Assembly: GCA_963920635.1 (NCBI GenBank)
Contig: OY987298.1
Span: 53,175,949-53,239,948 of the forward strand
DNA: 64,000 nt
Reading direction: 5' to 3'
Source of the DNA: Pseudeuparius sepicola
Taxonomy: Eukaryota > Arthropoda > Insecta > Coleoptera > Anthribidae
Shown: positions 31,314 to 43,609 of the stretch, one piece after another
Layout: every line of letters starts with the position of its first letter
Position numbering within the stretch: the first letter of the stretch is position 1
Made by a program: the position numbers and the translations under genes
The notes under the pieces: model-generated
The model's input: only the letters and a program-made list of their open reading frames with translations
What the model was told of the DNA's origin: nothing
Database searches by the model: none

Positions 31314-32035
31314 CATAGTCATAATTTTCAAAATATTTAAGGAAAACCTCTATAGCTAGCAGTAGCGTAACGATAACGATTCGGGATCTCTTAAAAATGT
31401 TGAAACTTTAATTAGAAAATTGAAAAAAATATACAAGCAGTATAGGTACCTTACAACAAAATAAAGGGGATGAATAATTACTCCAAATTTTGAGAATAAG
31501 ATAGCGTAAGATATTTAGTACCTATAAAAAAATGTTTAATTTCACTTATTTTGGCCTCTCAGAATTCCTAACGGTTTTCTTAACAAGTTTCCAAGAACGC
31601 TTCAGATAGACGGCACTCGGCACTGTTGATAATGGCACCTATCACCAAACGCCGTTGTAGTGATGACTTAATCTGAAAAGCTAGGGAGAGGTAGAGATTT
31701 TTTTTGTGAAAATATCCAAACTAACCTCTATCCATTTTACGTTCCTGCTTGACGTCTGGTGACTGGGGCCGGCGATATCCATAGCACCTTCCCATTTTGT
31801 GTAGTTTCCACTTTTTGAAAAAGTTTAATTTGGAAGGATTCCAACGTCATCAGGATAAATTCCAATCTTCTTGTTTTCCTAAAGTTTTGTCGACTGAAGA
31901 AGGAGAGTTCTGTAGCGATCGATATATATATTTTTTCTGATTAGCTTAAGTCTTGAACAGATTGAATTATGGTTTGATCCATCGTCCTTTCCATCGTCCT
32001 TTCGGACGGCGTGTTTGCCTGTGTATAGCTACCAC
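31314..32035. other. Intron sequence without recognisable element
   Basis: Part of the last ammonia-lyase intron. I see nothing beyond a tandem CATCGTCCTTTC duplication near 31,980-32,005. Confidence 0.4.
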
Positions 32036-32039
32036 TTAA

Positions 32040-32367
32040 GAGGGGGTTGACGACAGCGGAAGTGACGTTAGATTTCGTATTTTTTTAAGTTGTATAGCAT
32101 AAAATCTAATAACATTTTACCTGGTAAAAATTTAGTACAAACATCTCTGTCTTCAGTTTAATCATAAGATCTGTTTTGTTTTATAGGTTCTGAAAACCTT
32201 GGGAAAAATAATAATTTCAGTGCATATGCTTTTAAGGTCTTATGATTAAACTGAAGACAGAGATGTTTGTACTAAATTTTTTACCAGGTAAAATGTTATT
32301 AGATTTTTGCTATACAACTTAAAAAAATACGAAATCTAACGTCACTTTCGCTGTCGGCAACCCCCTC
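32040..32367. mobile_element. Palindromic TTAA MITE, copy 2
   Basis: 328 bp flanked by TTAA (32036-32039, 32368-32371). Ends are GAGGGGGTTGACGACAGCG and CGCTGTCGGCAACCCCCTC. The central asymmetric segment (TTATAGGTT, CCTTGGGAAAAATAATAA) is inverted relative to copy 1 at 18,512, so the copies are in opposite orientation. Confidence 0.86.
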
Positions 32368-32371
32368 TTAA

Positions 32372-33445
32372 GGTACATATCTATATTTATCGCTTTTTCA
32401 TGCAAACGGAAAATCTAATTGCACACCCTTCTGCACGTGTGCGGCGGCTGCGGCGCCTAAAATTCGCTTCTTTGCCACATTCATGGCATTTACATTCATT
32501 TATATGATTGGCGTGCATTTGAAAAAGGTTTCATTTGACTGGTCGGGTAGCGCCGGTCTATAATTTGAACGATTTTTCTCGCTTGATGACGCGTAAATCA
32601 CATCCGAAACGTCAAATATGTGCGTGAGCTTATCTTAGTTATAAGTTATAGTATCATTGGTACAGGGTGTCCCAGTTAAGATGTTACGAGCGTTTATCTC
32701 GGTACTTTTATCATTGGCAATGTTTATGTTCGTATATGGAAGTCATCGAGTTAGCAGGTTTCGTTCAAGGCCAAAAGACAGCGGTGTCGCGGTGACGCAT
32801 CGCTTCGCCGGTGAACGTCGTGACGTGAACCGTGAACGGTAGTGAGATCCAAATAATATAAATAAGTTGGTTTAATAATTAAAAATTAGGTTTATTCTTA
32901 CTACCAACTCGTAAATTGTGTTATTATGTTTCATATGCTGTTATCATTTCCATTGTCTCTGGCTCTGGTTGCAAGGATTGCGAAATCTGTGAATTTTTAA
33001 TATAAATTGGTGGCCAAGAAAAAGTAATTGAATTTAAAAAGTTATCGCAAAATAACCGATTTTTTTGAAAAAAATCAAGTTTGTGATTTTGTGGCATTTT
33101 TTCATTAGACTGGTTAAGTGGATAAAAAATCTGTACCGCTCACTTGAATATCAATTCCGGATTAGACGGAAGTGACAGTTTTTCTATTAAAAAATAATAT
33201 TAATCTTTGTGTAGTCTCAGCTGAAGCAGAGGCCTAGTTTAGGGCCCGTCCGGAAAATTGCTGTCAACAAATAATGTTGTTCTTTCTACACCACATACTT
33301 CTAAGTGATCAACAAAAAAATCAAGAGGAAAAGGCCCAATGGAAAGGAGTTATAGAAAGGTGGCCCTAACCAGACGAGCTCCCCGGACCTGTAATGATTG
33401 TTACGCCACTGATAACTAGGGCAGTTTAAGTGCTCCTAAACATAC
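32372..33445. other. Remainder of last ammonia-lyase intron
   Basis: A TACAGGGTGTCCCAGTTAAG transposon end at 32,662 has no clear partner. The open frame at 32,657-32,842 begins inside it and is not a credible gene. Donor of the upstream exon: GAA|GTATGTTTAG at 33,441-33,445. Confidence 0.4.
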
Positions 33446-33671
33446 TTCGACACTAAAGACATCCGACGCTAGCCATGCTCTTTCGTGAATGATGTCCTTA
33501 ATTGCAACTCCTATCGAGCTGATTAGTTTGCACAACTCGGAGATGCCACCAGGTCGGTCGCTGACTGTCACCTTGCATTTCACTAGTCTGCCATCAGCTG
33601 CCAAACCCCTTTCTAAGCACCGTCCCAGAATTGTCGTATCAATGTTGCCTCCACTCAAAATTAAAACCACT
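33446..33671 (-). CDS. L-threonine/L-serine ammonia-lyase exon (PLP domain end and ACT domain)
   Basis: The exon encodes VVLILSGGNIDTTILGRCLE, then RGLAADGRLVKCKVTVSDRP, GGISELCKLISSIGVAIKDI and IHERAWLASDVFSVE. LSGGNID is the last conserved strand-loop of the fold-type II PLP domain. VTVSDRPGGISELCKLIS is the start of an ACT domain, which in this family can bind regulatory amino acids. The acceptor is AATTTTAG; one A completes the arginine split with the previous exon. The donor is GAA|GTATGT. The frame stays open 10 codons past the donor, but the next exon found fits the family much better. Confidence 0.93.
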
Positions 33672-34068
33672 CTAAAATTATAAAAACAATCGACTAAATA
33701 GGGTACCAAGGCGGTGTAATCCTGTATGAGCATATGAGAGTGCGTTCTGAGATCATATTTACATACATCGATATGTGGAAATTTTGGTCAGCTAAGTGGT
33801 GCTGCAAAAGAAATCGGCATCAATGGCCAACTTGTCGCGCAATATTAAAAAAAAACCTCAAATTGAGCAAAACTATTAATAGCCGTGGATTGTTTATTTT
33901 AAAAGACAGAGAAAAACTTGTATATTGAAAATTGATGGCACTAAGAAGCTTTATCAATCCAGCTGCTCAGGTAGTTTCAGCAAAGTACACAGGGTCCTCG
34001 GCTCTCTTGAGACCATGAAAATTTTTGTTGATTTTAAGTTTTTTGAGTACAGCGCGAAAAGTTGGAGA

Positions 34069-36496
34069 TACAGGGCGTCCAAATTTACATTTTACAATTG
34101 AATATTGACCGTATGGTATTCCTTATACTAGGTACATTATTGAAATTCGGTACACTTAGATTTTGGGAAGTGCCAAACACGCAAGGCCTACTATAAAGAC
34201 AGGCCCTGGCGCACAAAAATCACGTGACCATCTTAGTCAGACGTTACATGTCATTTGTCACATAACTGAAAGCGGCAGCTTGGGTTTTGAGAAGTTTTCA
34301 ATGTTTTAAGTGTTTTTAAACGTCTTAGTTTATATTTTAGAAACAAGTTTGTGTCTAGTGCGCGTGTGTCCTGGCGGAGGGGAACCGCCCAGGTGTTATT
34401 ATGGCCTCTGGGTGTCTGGGTGGGAGTCGTGCCGTCCAAGAGTATTGGTGCCGCTCGCAACGACGCGACGCGACGCGTGAGCGCTGTAAGGGGAATTCTC
34501 CCCCCGAACGACAGAATAGGGAACCCGGAATGGACTATTATGGACATGGGACAGTATTGGACAGTGGAGCGTGGAGCCCGAGACACAGAGGGGTGAACTG
34601 TTTACGGGAGATCCGCGAGTTCAGACGGTCCGGGTGGCTGGAAGCCGTTCCCGTTGACCACGTTCGGGTTTGTGTATTTATTGTATTCACCATTCACCTT
34701 GTGCGAAATAAATCAGTGTTGTAACGTACTCGAGGATTTTCGTTGTCGACCCACGCCCTGATATGGTTTCTATTCGGTCTTTCACGCTGCCGATCAACTG
34801 AGACCTCGTCAATATTTACAGTGTACCTACTGAGGTTAGTTTTAATTTTTATTTCGTAAAAAATAACCTAAATACCAAATATTGGGTCTGTTTATATTAT
34901 AATTATACATATTACAAAAGCCAGGAAGAAAGTGTCGCCATAACAAACATTTGTTTTGCCTCGGGATGAAAATTTCCGCCAAAAATGGATTCGTCAAATC
35001 CCAACTGAGATTTAATTTCTAAAAAACCCTTAAGTATGTGTGGCTAACATTTTCAAGAAAGTGAAACAATAATTAAAGTGGACAAATGTGTTGTGGGAGG
35101 AAAATACCTATAGAGAATATCACCTAAGCTAAAGGAAGGTGATGTCCCAACAATTTTTGAGAATGTGCCAAAATATTGTGAGTGCAGTGCCGTTTAACTC
35201 TCAGCCTAAAACAGCTGAGGCAGGTTGAAAATTTTGAAAAAACAATTAGAGAAAGCTTGGATGCACAAATCCAATAATGTAATAGACGAAAGAAAACTTG
35301 CCAAATTGTTACGAAATTTGTTTTTTCTACTTATCTCCAAAAATGCCTTTTATTATATAGAACTAAGTTGGTCACGTGACTACGCGATTATGCGTTAGCG
35401 CCGTGGCCTGTCTTTATCGTTGGCCTCGCCAAACACGCTGGTGACGTCAATTTCAAAGAATGGTGTAGGGGGCGCTAGGTGCGCTACTCTTCAGTGGCAT
35501 TGCGTAATTTCTTTTAGTATATTTTTTTGTCTCTGTACATTCCGTATAATTTTATTTTACAGAAAAAAGGTAGGTACTCTGGCTACAATTGCGAAATAGG
35601 TACACAGTTTTTTTTTCAATGAAGATACTATTAGGAGAGAGGAGAGGACATAGGTTCCACAGTGTCAGTTTCTTGGTATCGTTTTTCGACAGATAAAAAG
35701 TTTCCCTATGTAGAATGCTTCTCCCAGGAAAATTTTCGGAATATCTTAGTACCGCCGCTGCGCTGTTGCATATAAACATTCCCCCAAATCCGTGTACCTA
35801 TACCTACTTGTTATTTGAATAAATATTTTCCATATTTAATTGAGTTAAACAATTGAATTGATGCACAATAATTTTGGGAAAACACAAATGCAAATAAACA
35901 GTTTCATACTAGCGAAATAAACATTGTACGACTTCATAAATTAGTTTACACTCTATTGCAATTAGCTAGAGCTAGAGTAAAATTCATAAATTATGTAACA
36001 GAAGACAAACATTTTATACTATTAAACACACGGTGTAGTATAATAATTCTCACCCTCACAATACAACAAACTATAGGAGAACCCCAGAAGCAACTGAATA
36101 CTTGTGCGGAGGAGCGGAGCAATTACTAGATATTATTTTGCCTTCGTTGCCATTTGCGGCTAGGGCGGACTTTTCGCGAGAGAACTAGGATAGCATGCTC
36201 TCAAGTCAAGTACTACGGAAAACCCTAGAAAACCGTAATAATCCCAGTGAGACGATCGAAGGCAGAAAAACATGCAGTCTAAATAGTTAGCACATCAACG
36301 AACATCGCCACCGCAGCTCCAATATGCCACTGGAGAATAGCGCAGCTAGCGCCCGTACATTTATTTACTTAAAATTGATGCCACCAGCGGGTTCTAAAAA
36401 ACCTAAGTGTACCAAATTTCAATATTGCATCTAGTATAAAGTATAATACATATATGGCCAATATTCAATTTTAAAAAGTAAACTTGGACGCCCTGT
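34069..36496. mobile_element. 2.4-kb foldback with TACAGGGCGTCC ends
   Basis: The left arm 34,069-34,170 (TACAGGGCGTCCAAATTTAC, TTGAATATTGACC, TACTAGGTACATTATTGAAA, CGGTACACTTAG) is inverted at 36,398-36,496 (CTAAGTGTACC, TTTCAATATTGCATCTAGTA, GTAAACTTGGACGCCCTGT). The interior is interrupted by a separate 1.25-kb insertion. It lies in the ammonia-lyase intron between 33,672 and 40,352. Confidence 0.7.
34182..35427. mobile_element. TIR transposon with 10-bp target duplication
   Basis: 1,246 bp flanked on both sides by the direct repeat GCCAAACACG (34172-34181 and 35428-35437). The imperfect inverted ends are CAAGGCCTACTATAAAGACA-GGCC and GGCC-TGTCTTTATCGTTGGCCTC; a CACGTGAC block lies inside each end. 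A duplication of 9-10 bp suggests a Mutator-like element, though hAT (8 bp) cannot be dismissed by eye. The GC-rich interior (34,350-34,800) has open frames on both strands without recognisable transposase. Confidence 0.7.
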
Positions 36497-38684
36497 TTGT
36501 AATGAACTAAAGACGATAGACACGTCATGGGGGATAGAAATTTTATTTTTATTTTTTAAGTTCTGTATGTTTCAGAAGTTATGCCAGATTTTCCTGAAAC
36601 ACCCTATATAAAAACTAAATACTAAATTAAGATACATATATACCTCAGGCCCCCCTCCCCAGCGGATGGAGAAGAGAATTGGCTAATACACCAAATTTGT
36701 TTAGTTGATTATCCCATTGTATAGGGTGATAACAGGACCTATTTTACCATTACGCACATTAGGCGCAAGCCTAGGGCCCCACGGCCGCAACAACCTCCTT
36801 ATAACATAATTTTTGCCTTGCATGTAAATTCTAGCACCTCAATTCTATGAAATTTCTAATAAAATGAAGCTTAAAAATAACGCCTGCGGGCGAGAAGACT
36901 CCACGGCATTAACAAAAATTGTCGGCCGAAATTTACCCGAAAAAAATACAAAAGTTCCCGTTAATATCAGGAAAACATAGTGGTAACTCTTATTGTATTC
37001 CCGGCGCAAAAATTTTGTGCGCACGGCCATTAGCTCCCCCTTCGGCGCTGTCAAAAGCCAATCCTTGGTCAAGGTCAAAAGCAAAACCAACTGGTCATTA
37101 GGAAATAAACATGAGTTAGTTTACATTGTGACAAATTCTTTCTCATAATATAAGTGTTTCGTATGGTGCTTACCAACGACAACTCAGAGAAATTAATTCT
37201 GCATGCGTTTCGGCGAAATCAAGGGCTGGCATCAGTAATCGTCCAAACAAGTAAAAAATCTTTTCTATTATTATGACGATCATTTTGACACTTATACTGC
37301 AGTTGTTTTCAATATTAATGCTCAGCTTTCTGTTTTTTCCACGTTATAACTTCTACATTCAAGTGATTCCAATTTTTGTTGACAAACAAACTCACATACC
37401 TACCATGTCGAATTCTACATATTAATGTAAATTATCCGAGCATGGCTTCACATATATCCGCCTTCTATTTTCTCAAAAAGCTAGCCCATAACTTCACGAC
37501 GAAATAAATAATTTACAGCTTGAAATATTTTGTCGCTTTTTATCTCGTTCGACATTTATGTCAGCTGCTGTTGTAGTCAACGGGAGAAAACAAAACGATC
37601 AAAAAGGCGGCGTTGTTCCACGTTCGGCGGCTGTAGGCGACTAATAACGCAAACACGAGGCATTTAATCAGGTTGGTCCCCAAAGTTTAATTGAAAGTGG
37701 AAAGTGGAAAACTTCAGTTTAAATGAGGATTATCTTACCATTTATAGTTTTTTTTTTAATATTTGAAGTAAACACAGATTATTTGTTGCAATATGTTTTA
37801 ACTGCTTCCTAGAGGTAGAAACTATACAAAGTTAACTACCGCTTAGTACAAAAAAATTTACCACATATAGAAAAATATTTTTAGATCTTTTTACGATCTT
37901 TAAAAAAAGGGTAAAAACCCCAATTTTCCTGTAAATCTCCGCCTATAATTAAGCCATCCAATATGGCTTCGGAACGTACTGTCAGCTTAAAAGTGATTTT
38001 TCGCGGTGTTGTTGTTTTAGAAAGGATGAAAATACCTTTTTACTCAAACAAATTAAAAAATACATAAGTAAATAACAATCGATTTGAATCTGTACGGTCG
38101 CAGCGCGGATAGATTTACCCGAGGTTCGCCTGGATTCACCTTACCGGTCGCGAGGCTAGGTAATCCTGAATCCCTACGCGTTTTTTGTTTTTGCATTTTC
38201 ACATAGCAGCACCAAGTAAGTACAAAACTACATACACATTTCTCGCGAAACCACGAAAATTTCGGTAGGATCAAATTCGACATCAAATACGCTATCGGAG
38301 GGACGTAGACGTAGGACTGACAACTGACAGACGAGACAACTGGAGTACACAGAACGCAAAAATCAGTAGAGGTTGGAGTGGTGCGTAGTAATTATCGATA
38401 TTTTGTCAATGTTAGATTAGTTGATTGCGTCTTCAAAAAATATCGAAAATCTCACTAAACCAAACAAAAAGAATTCTGTGATTTCTTAATGCCGGCGATA
38501 TTCAACTAAACGCTTTGCAATACAAAGACTGAACGTCGATGTGTATGGAATCGATGCACTGTCTTGTTCGACGTCGCATCTCTAACACCTGCGTCACACT
38601 TCACACTAAGTAGTTGCGCTATAGTTGCCCGAGGAGGGCGTTTGCGAATTTAACCTCGCGTTATTTCCCAGCGTCTTTGTGAAA
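36497..38684. other. Long intronic stretch without recognisable gene
   Basis: No domain or convincing repeat was recognised. It contains an ACACCCTATATA end at 36,599. The minus frames 36,845-37,090 and 38,053-38,286 look like chance. Confidence 0.4.
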
Positions 38685-38926
38685 ATGCCGGAGTAATGGA
38701 ACGCCGAGTTCACGGACATGGTTATAATGTACGGGATATGCAATGAAAGTGCATATCGAGCTGCTGCAGAATACCGTATTCGTTTTTCCAATAGGGCAAA
38801 TATGCCAAATCCACGTACCTTTGTGAACGTTATACAACGTTTGCGAAACACTGGTGTAAGAGGAATCTTCCATAAGCACTACGGCTATTGCAAGGAGACT
38901 GGGAATATCTCAGAACAAGGGAAGTA
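38685..38926 (+). pseudogene. DUF4817 helix-turn-helix transposase fragment
   Basis: From ATGCCGGAG at 38,685 the + strand reads MPE, an early stop, then EFTDMVIMYGICNESAYRAA, AEYRIRFSNRANMPNPRTFV and NVIQRLRNTGVRGIFHKHYG. The (Y/F)xDM-hhMYG, (A/F)xxYxxRFPNR, P-x-x-x-TF and RLR-x-TG pattern is the DUF4817 N-terminal domain of insect transposases. It belongs to a different subfamily from the copy at 16,846. The third codon is followed by TAA and the downstream DDE domain is absent, so it is dead. Confidence 0.75.
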
Positions 38927-40037
38927 AAATAAAACCAATAAAACTTACTTGTACCAAAGACAATCCCATCTGATGGGATTGTCTTTGCTTTACCTAATAC
39001 CTGTCAGTAAGGTAGGTGTTTCATAGGCATTCCACATGTTCCTTAGAAAGTAATCGTTTTCAAAAGGAAATCGAAATTTTGTGGTGGATCCTCGGATAAA
39101 TTGATAGACGTGGCAACGCCGCGCTATTTCACTACCTGTCACTACCATTGACATACGCGAAATTTTTAGGCACGTCACGCGGGCGTCCATAGGCGGCATT
39201 TTTTGAGGGGTTTTATACAATTTGAAAAAAATTCTTAGGTTTAAGACAAATGTTAGAAAATTTTTGAAAATTTATTTTGGCAAATCAAATTTTTCTTTAT
39301 CTACCATAAAAATTTTTGTACTAAGTGATAGTTAACCCTGTATAGTAAATGTATGAAATGTCCTCGTACGAACTGGAACAGTGACGTCACTGTTAACAGA
39401 AATTTAAATTTCTATTTTCATTTTTGGCTTCATTAAGGCTCAAAAAATAGAATAACTGCGGTTCTCTAGCTATCTAGAGCCTCTTCTTAAAATATAAGTG
39501 AAAAATCAAGAATTTGTTCTTTAATGCCCATTGTTTAAGAAAGCTGGCGCCTATATAAGGACCCTTGATTTATTTTTCAATCCAGTTTTTTTCAGAGATT
39601 TAGTGTGCGAGTTTCGGTGTTTTACAAAACTTTAATACATTTATATAGTATTAAATCAACCAATAACTTGTAACAAAAATTGGCTGCAATTTTAAAAGGA
39701 AAAAATATAAGAACAGAATTTCGGAATTTTTTTCTAAAAAATGCACACTATTATGTATAATTGCAGAACAAACACTTTTTCTTAATCACTCTTCAATATT
39801 TCCACTAAAAGAAACATGTTCGTCCATTTTTTTTCAAAATGTCAAATTTGAAAGATAAGAGAGACAGCGGTAGGTATAACCTTATTATTTGAGCTAAAAT
39901 AAGTATTCGAACCATGCACTAACATGTTCTTCAGATCTTGTTTCAATCAGATTTTCAAAAATTGTAATGCGTTTGTTTCCCATTTAGTGGCAACTCTCCT
40001 AGACACACTATAAGTTATTAATGGCTGGCATCGTGAA
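38927..40037. other. Intronic stretch
   Basis: AT-rich; a short hairpin (GACAATCCCATC-TGATGGGATTGTC) occurs at 38,959-38,983. No gene is recognised. Confidence 0.4.
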
Positions 40038-40201
40038 TACAAGCGTGCGGAAAAGTACACTTTTCCGCAAGCATTTTAGTTTAGAAAGTGTCACTTTTCC
40101 GCACTACTTTTCCGCACTAGTGTGGAAAAGTGACACTTTCTAAACTAAAATGCGTGCGGAAAAGTGTACTTTTAATTTCTTTGCTTTTCCGCACGCTTGT
40201 A
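40038..40201. mobile_element. Palindromic MITE built from GTGCGGAAAAGT repeats
   Basis: The ends ACAAGCGTGCGGAAAAG and CTTTTCCGCACGCTTGT are inverted. The arms include AGTGTCACTTTTCCGCAC and its complement. The 12-mer GTGCGGAAAAGT or its complement occurs at least six times in 164 bp. It lies about 150 bp downstream (minus strand) of the donor at 40,352. Confidence 0.8.
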
Positions 40202-40352
40202 AAAAAAATAAAAAAAACTTTCCGCACTTGTTAGGAAATATACTATTTTAGCATTCTCAAATAAATATTCAAAATACTTATTAATTTTACATTCCAAATA
40301 AGTGTGCAAATATAAAAATAATGTTAACATTTTCTAAAATAATAACTAATAC

Positions 40353-40489
40353 CTTTTGCCTTTAAATTCATCCAGCTGGCCCCCTAAAATAGCAGCTAGT
40401 CCGCATGCCCCTGCTCCTTCAACAACACATTTTTCATTTTCAATATATCGCAAAATGGCTACCGCTATCCATTCTTCCTTCACCACTAC
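40353..40489 (-). CDS. L-threonine/L-serine ammonia-lyase exon (PLP domain)
   Basis: The exon encodes VVVKEEWIAVAILRYIENEK, then CVVEGAGACGLAAILGGQLD and EFKGK plus two bases of an arginine codon. EGAGA is the conserved motif near the PLP pyridine nitrogen in threonine dehydratase/serine racemase enzymes. The acceptor is GGGTTTTAG and the donor is AAAAG|GTATTAG at 40,352. Phases agree with both neighbouring exons. Confidence 0.93.
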
Positions 40490-40545
40490 CTAAAACCCAA
40501 AGTATGATAAATTAATTTTTTAAATCTAAATTATGTGAATCTAAC

Positions 40546-40701
40546 ACTTTTATCCACTAGGTGGCTGCAGGTCTTAAAAGCATTATATCCAGATACTGCT
40601 ACAGCAAGTCCATCGGCCAGACTTCCCTCAATAGGTGTAAAGGTGGGTTGGCCATTTTTTAACGCATTTGCAAAACTTGGACATCTTTCCGATTCCACAA
40701 C
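40546..40701 (-). CDS. L-threonine/L-serine ammonia-lyase exon (PLP domain)
   Basis: A 156-bp exon of exactly 52 codons: VVESERCPSFANALKNGQPT, FTPIEGSLADGLAVAVSGYN and AFKTCSHLVDKS. The S-L-A-D-G-L-A-V motif is typical of threonine dehydratases. The usual residue before VE is glycine; here it is valine. The acceptor is TTTTGTAG. The donor after AGT is GTTAGA, weak but the only in-phase GT that joins to VVVKEE. Confidence 0.92.
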
Positions 40702-40941
40702 CTACAAAATTACAGGATTGTGGATTTTAAGATAAAATATACGCGTTGACTGAAGTATTAATAAGAGCTGCTCACGGCTGTCAAGTCTGTCACTTTTTAC
40801 ACTCACCATACGCTTTCCGGATACAAAATACATTGTTAGACATCAGCGCCATAAGTATATTTTCCAGGGTATGAAACTACAGCCGTGGTAAGACATAAAT
40901 ACGTCAGTCAACGCTACCTATACGTTTCCAGTAAAACATAC

Positions 40942-41104
40942 AATCACTTTAATGTTGGGGTTGAGGGTTTTAACTGCGACTGCGACACCAGCTAAGAGTC
41001 CTCCTCCTCCAGCAGGCACAACTACAGCATCGACATCTGGGACTTGCTCTAAAATTTCCAGTGCAATAGTCCCCTGACCAGCTATAATATGTGGATGGTC
41101 ATAT
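40942..41104 (-). CDS. L-threonine/L-serine ammonia-lyase exon (PLP phosphate loop)
   Basis: The exon encodes [20 protein letters not shown], then [20 protein letters not shown] and [23 protein letters not shown] is the glycine-rich loop that binds the PLP phosphate, and GQGT is another family hallmark. The first base completes NG from the previous coding exon, which lies 13.9 kb away across an LTR and a DIRS retrotransposon. The acceptor is GACCTAG; the donor is ATT|GTATGT. Confidence 0.94.
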
Positions 41105-42405
41105 CTAGGTCAATGCATTTGGTTAATAATTTTTTATGATAAAAATATGAACAAAACCGTTATGAATGGGAAGATGTTGTCATTCCGAAAATAAACAGCA
41201 AAACTGTAAACCATCCTTGGCAAAATGCATCCCCCAGACTCCAACCACCAACATGCGGAGTAATTTACCTAAAACTCCCGGGCTTTATATTATCTCAGCT
41301 AGATACGAAATAAGATATTTTAGTGCCGTAAAAAGATGCTGCGGTAGAGCCACTCGCGGCGATAAGGCGCCCGCAGAGCCCGCCGTGCGGGGGGGGGGGG
41401 CAGCTCCGGAAGGGGCCCCTAAAACTGATCTATCCACTAATATTAATTTTTGCAAAATATTAACGCTATTAGGCTGAAAATCGGTGTCGACCAAACGACT
41501 TAGAAGATTTTTATTTCAGGAAACAATTAGCAGATTGTTAGGAAATTATTAAAACACCCCGAAAAACACGAAAAAAATTCAATTTTTTGTCAAATTTTGT
41601 GCATTTATTTGAAGTTGAATATTCACTTCTATTGTTGAGTACTTTTGTCCACTTTGTTACTGCGAATTAAGATTGGTGGTTTTTTGTATTATATTATGTG
41701 CCATGTTTTTATCTTCCCTGCATATTTTGACCTATTTTTACGGCTTTTGCCGGCCGGTTGTGTGTTTTAGCAGATAGCGTCAATTAACTTTGTTTAGATC
41801 AATTTTTCTGAAATTAATTTATACTTAAAATTCAACCCTAGTAAAAGAGCTATTTTTTAAAAATCAAATTTTTGATTTATCTTTTCTTCCAAGTTACGGG
41901 CCATTTTGAGATTAGGGGGTTTAGTATGCCATCCGTCCCTGCGTTGGTAGCTCCGTTTTAGCTTTAAAATTATTATTATTATTAGGACAAACAGCAGCGG
42001 AATTTTCAATTTTTATACAACCAATACATCAATTCTGCGACGTCACGTGATGTTTTTTACTAAGCACCAGATAGATTTTAGCAATGGTAAGATTTTACAT
42101 TTAAGGGAATTAGTAGATAAGGGTATTTAGTATTTGTATTAGGTATTCGGAGTGGCGGAGTCCCTTTTATTATACTTAATAAATAATTTTCTTTGGAAAA
42201 TATTTTGTAATATAAATATCAAGATAAATATATTATTATGTAATATTAAATCATGTCTCATTTATAAAATAAAATGTGAGACATTAAGCTACGCTATAAT
42301 ACAGAACATTTCCCAGGTAGGTAGAAAAACTTAAAATAAAATTTATATATCCAGCTTTTTTCTTATAATTTAGCATCTGAGCCAAAATTTCGGTATTTCC
42401 ATATT
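41105..42405. other. Start of the 13.9-kb ammonia-lyase intron
   Basis: No gene is recognised. A G11-12 tract at 41,390-41,401 sits in a GC-rich patch. ORF-like frames at 41,166-41,494 on both strands are chance products of that patch. Confidence 0.4.
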
Positions 42406-42575
42406 TTGTTACCACATGTATATGCAAGCGATCAAGTCTTTAGGTGTGGTGAATTGTTAAGTATTCGTAGACTGTTCTCCGCAAGAATGGTTCTTTATAT
42501 ACATAAAGAAAAAATAAAAACAAATGTACTTGAGCATCGGACAAAAAAGCGCCAATTATTTTGCACCAAAGATAT
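42406..42575 (+). pseudogene. LINE reverse transcriptase C-terminal remnant, part 1 (cut by LTR element)
   Basis: The + strand reads CGELLSIRRLFSARMVLYIH, KEKIKTNVLEHRTKKRQLFC and TKD. It stops at the left LTR boundary at 42,576 and appears to resume after the right LTR at 46,733 with MPDSVAEISSISGFKRRVKD. Together these are a jockey-like RT tail. The insertion therefore split a LINE copy. Confidence 0.65.
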
Positions 42576-43084
42576 TGTCAATAATTCCATAATAATTCAA
42601 TATTAACTTTAAAATATTATTTCTAATAAGTAGTAAATCATCATTTCGTATCCGGTCGATATCCCATTGCAGTCATTGCACGGCGAGTTCCGTGCCCCCG
42701 AGTCCGACGTAAGCCGTGCGGCCGGCGGTTGCCGTCTCACTCGGGAGCATATAGGAGCTAGAACCTAGAATGTCAAATCAGCGATACACTTTATAGTATA
42801 AATATCGGCCTCATCGATTAGAAGGCATGCAGACAATCGTCGAGCATCGCCCTGCACTATGAAGCTCCAATGGTAAGGCACCTCCCCTGTACCCATACAA
42901 ACCCCTTGTTTTATTATGTCTTTTAATCATATTTAATATGTCTTAGCCGTTCTAATGATTTTATTATGTTCTTACATGTGTTACATATGTCCCCTTGTAA
43001 TTGCTTTATGTCTATGTTTTAATATATTAATTTAACTACCATCTGAGTTTCTATAGCTACCCCCCAAGTCACCCAGCTTGTGAC
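42576..43084 (+). repeat. 5' LTR (509 bp)
   Basis: Begins TGTCAATAATTCC and ends CAGCTTGTGACA. It is nearly identical to 46,197-46,732 apart from a few substitutions and a 17-bp difference near its start. ATAT flanks the outer side here (42572-42575) and follows the right LTR (46733-46736), consistent with a 4-bp target duplication. TATAAATAT at 42,800 could be its TATA box. Confidence 0.88.
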
Positions 43085-43609
43085 ATTATGGTGGAGGCGC
43101 CGAACTGATATATTTTTTTTCTCTCAATTAACTTTAATTTTTGTTTTTTTTTACAGCACATGGGGTTATAATTCTTATATATATATTTTTAAGGGTATAT
43201 TTTCTTGTGATATGGTTTATTGGTCCTGGATTGTGGGTACCCTCAGTGTGATTCAGTTAACGCTGCCGGGGGAGTACTTACACCGCTTAGACTAAAAATT
43301 GACTTGTGGTTCCTCCTAGATAGTTAACGCTGTCGGCGGAAAACACATCCAATGAAAATAATCTATAACACTTGGAAATTCTTTCCTAAGGGATTGGTCT
43401 ATTGACTTGGGTATTCTCAGTGTGATTCAGTTAACGCTGCCGGGGAATATCTGGGTCTACAGACTAAAAAATAGGCTGTATTCCTACCTAGATAGTTAAC
43501 GCTGTCGGTAGACATAATATACCTATAAAAAATCCGCTGGAAAGGGGGGCGAATTTCTATATTTTTTTTTCTTCTTTCAAATTTTTAAAATGAATAAACA
43601 TTTACAAGT

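Noticed and set aside
33416..33445. Read-through end CLGALKLP as the C-terminus of the ammonia-lyase
   Set aside because: A strong GTATGT donor lies at 33,441-33,445 and an in-phase exon at 30,519-30,638 supplies the conserved ACT-domain end.
34251..34724. Overlapping 80-110-codon frames on both strands
   Set aside because: They lie in the GC-rich interior of a 10-bp-duplication transposon, with no domain and openness in several frames, as expected from composition.
34280..34830. Solo LTR (AATAAA, GC-rich body)
   Set aside because: The segment is better explained as the interior of the element bounded by GCCAAACACG repeats; no TG...CA ends with a 4-6-bp duplication were found.
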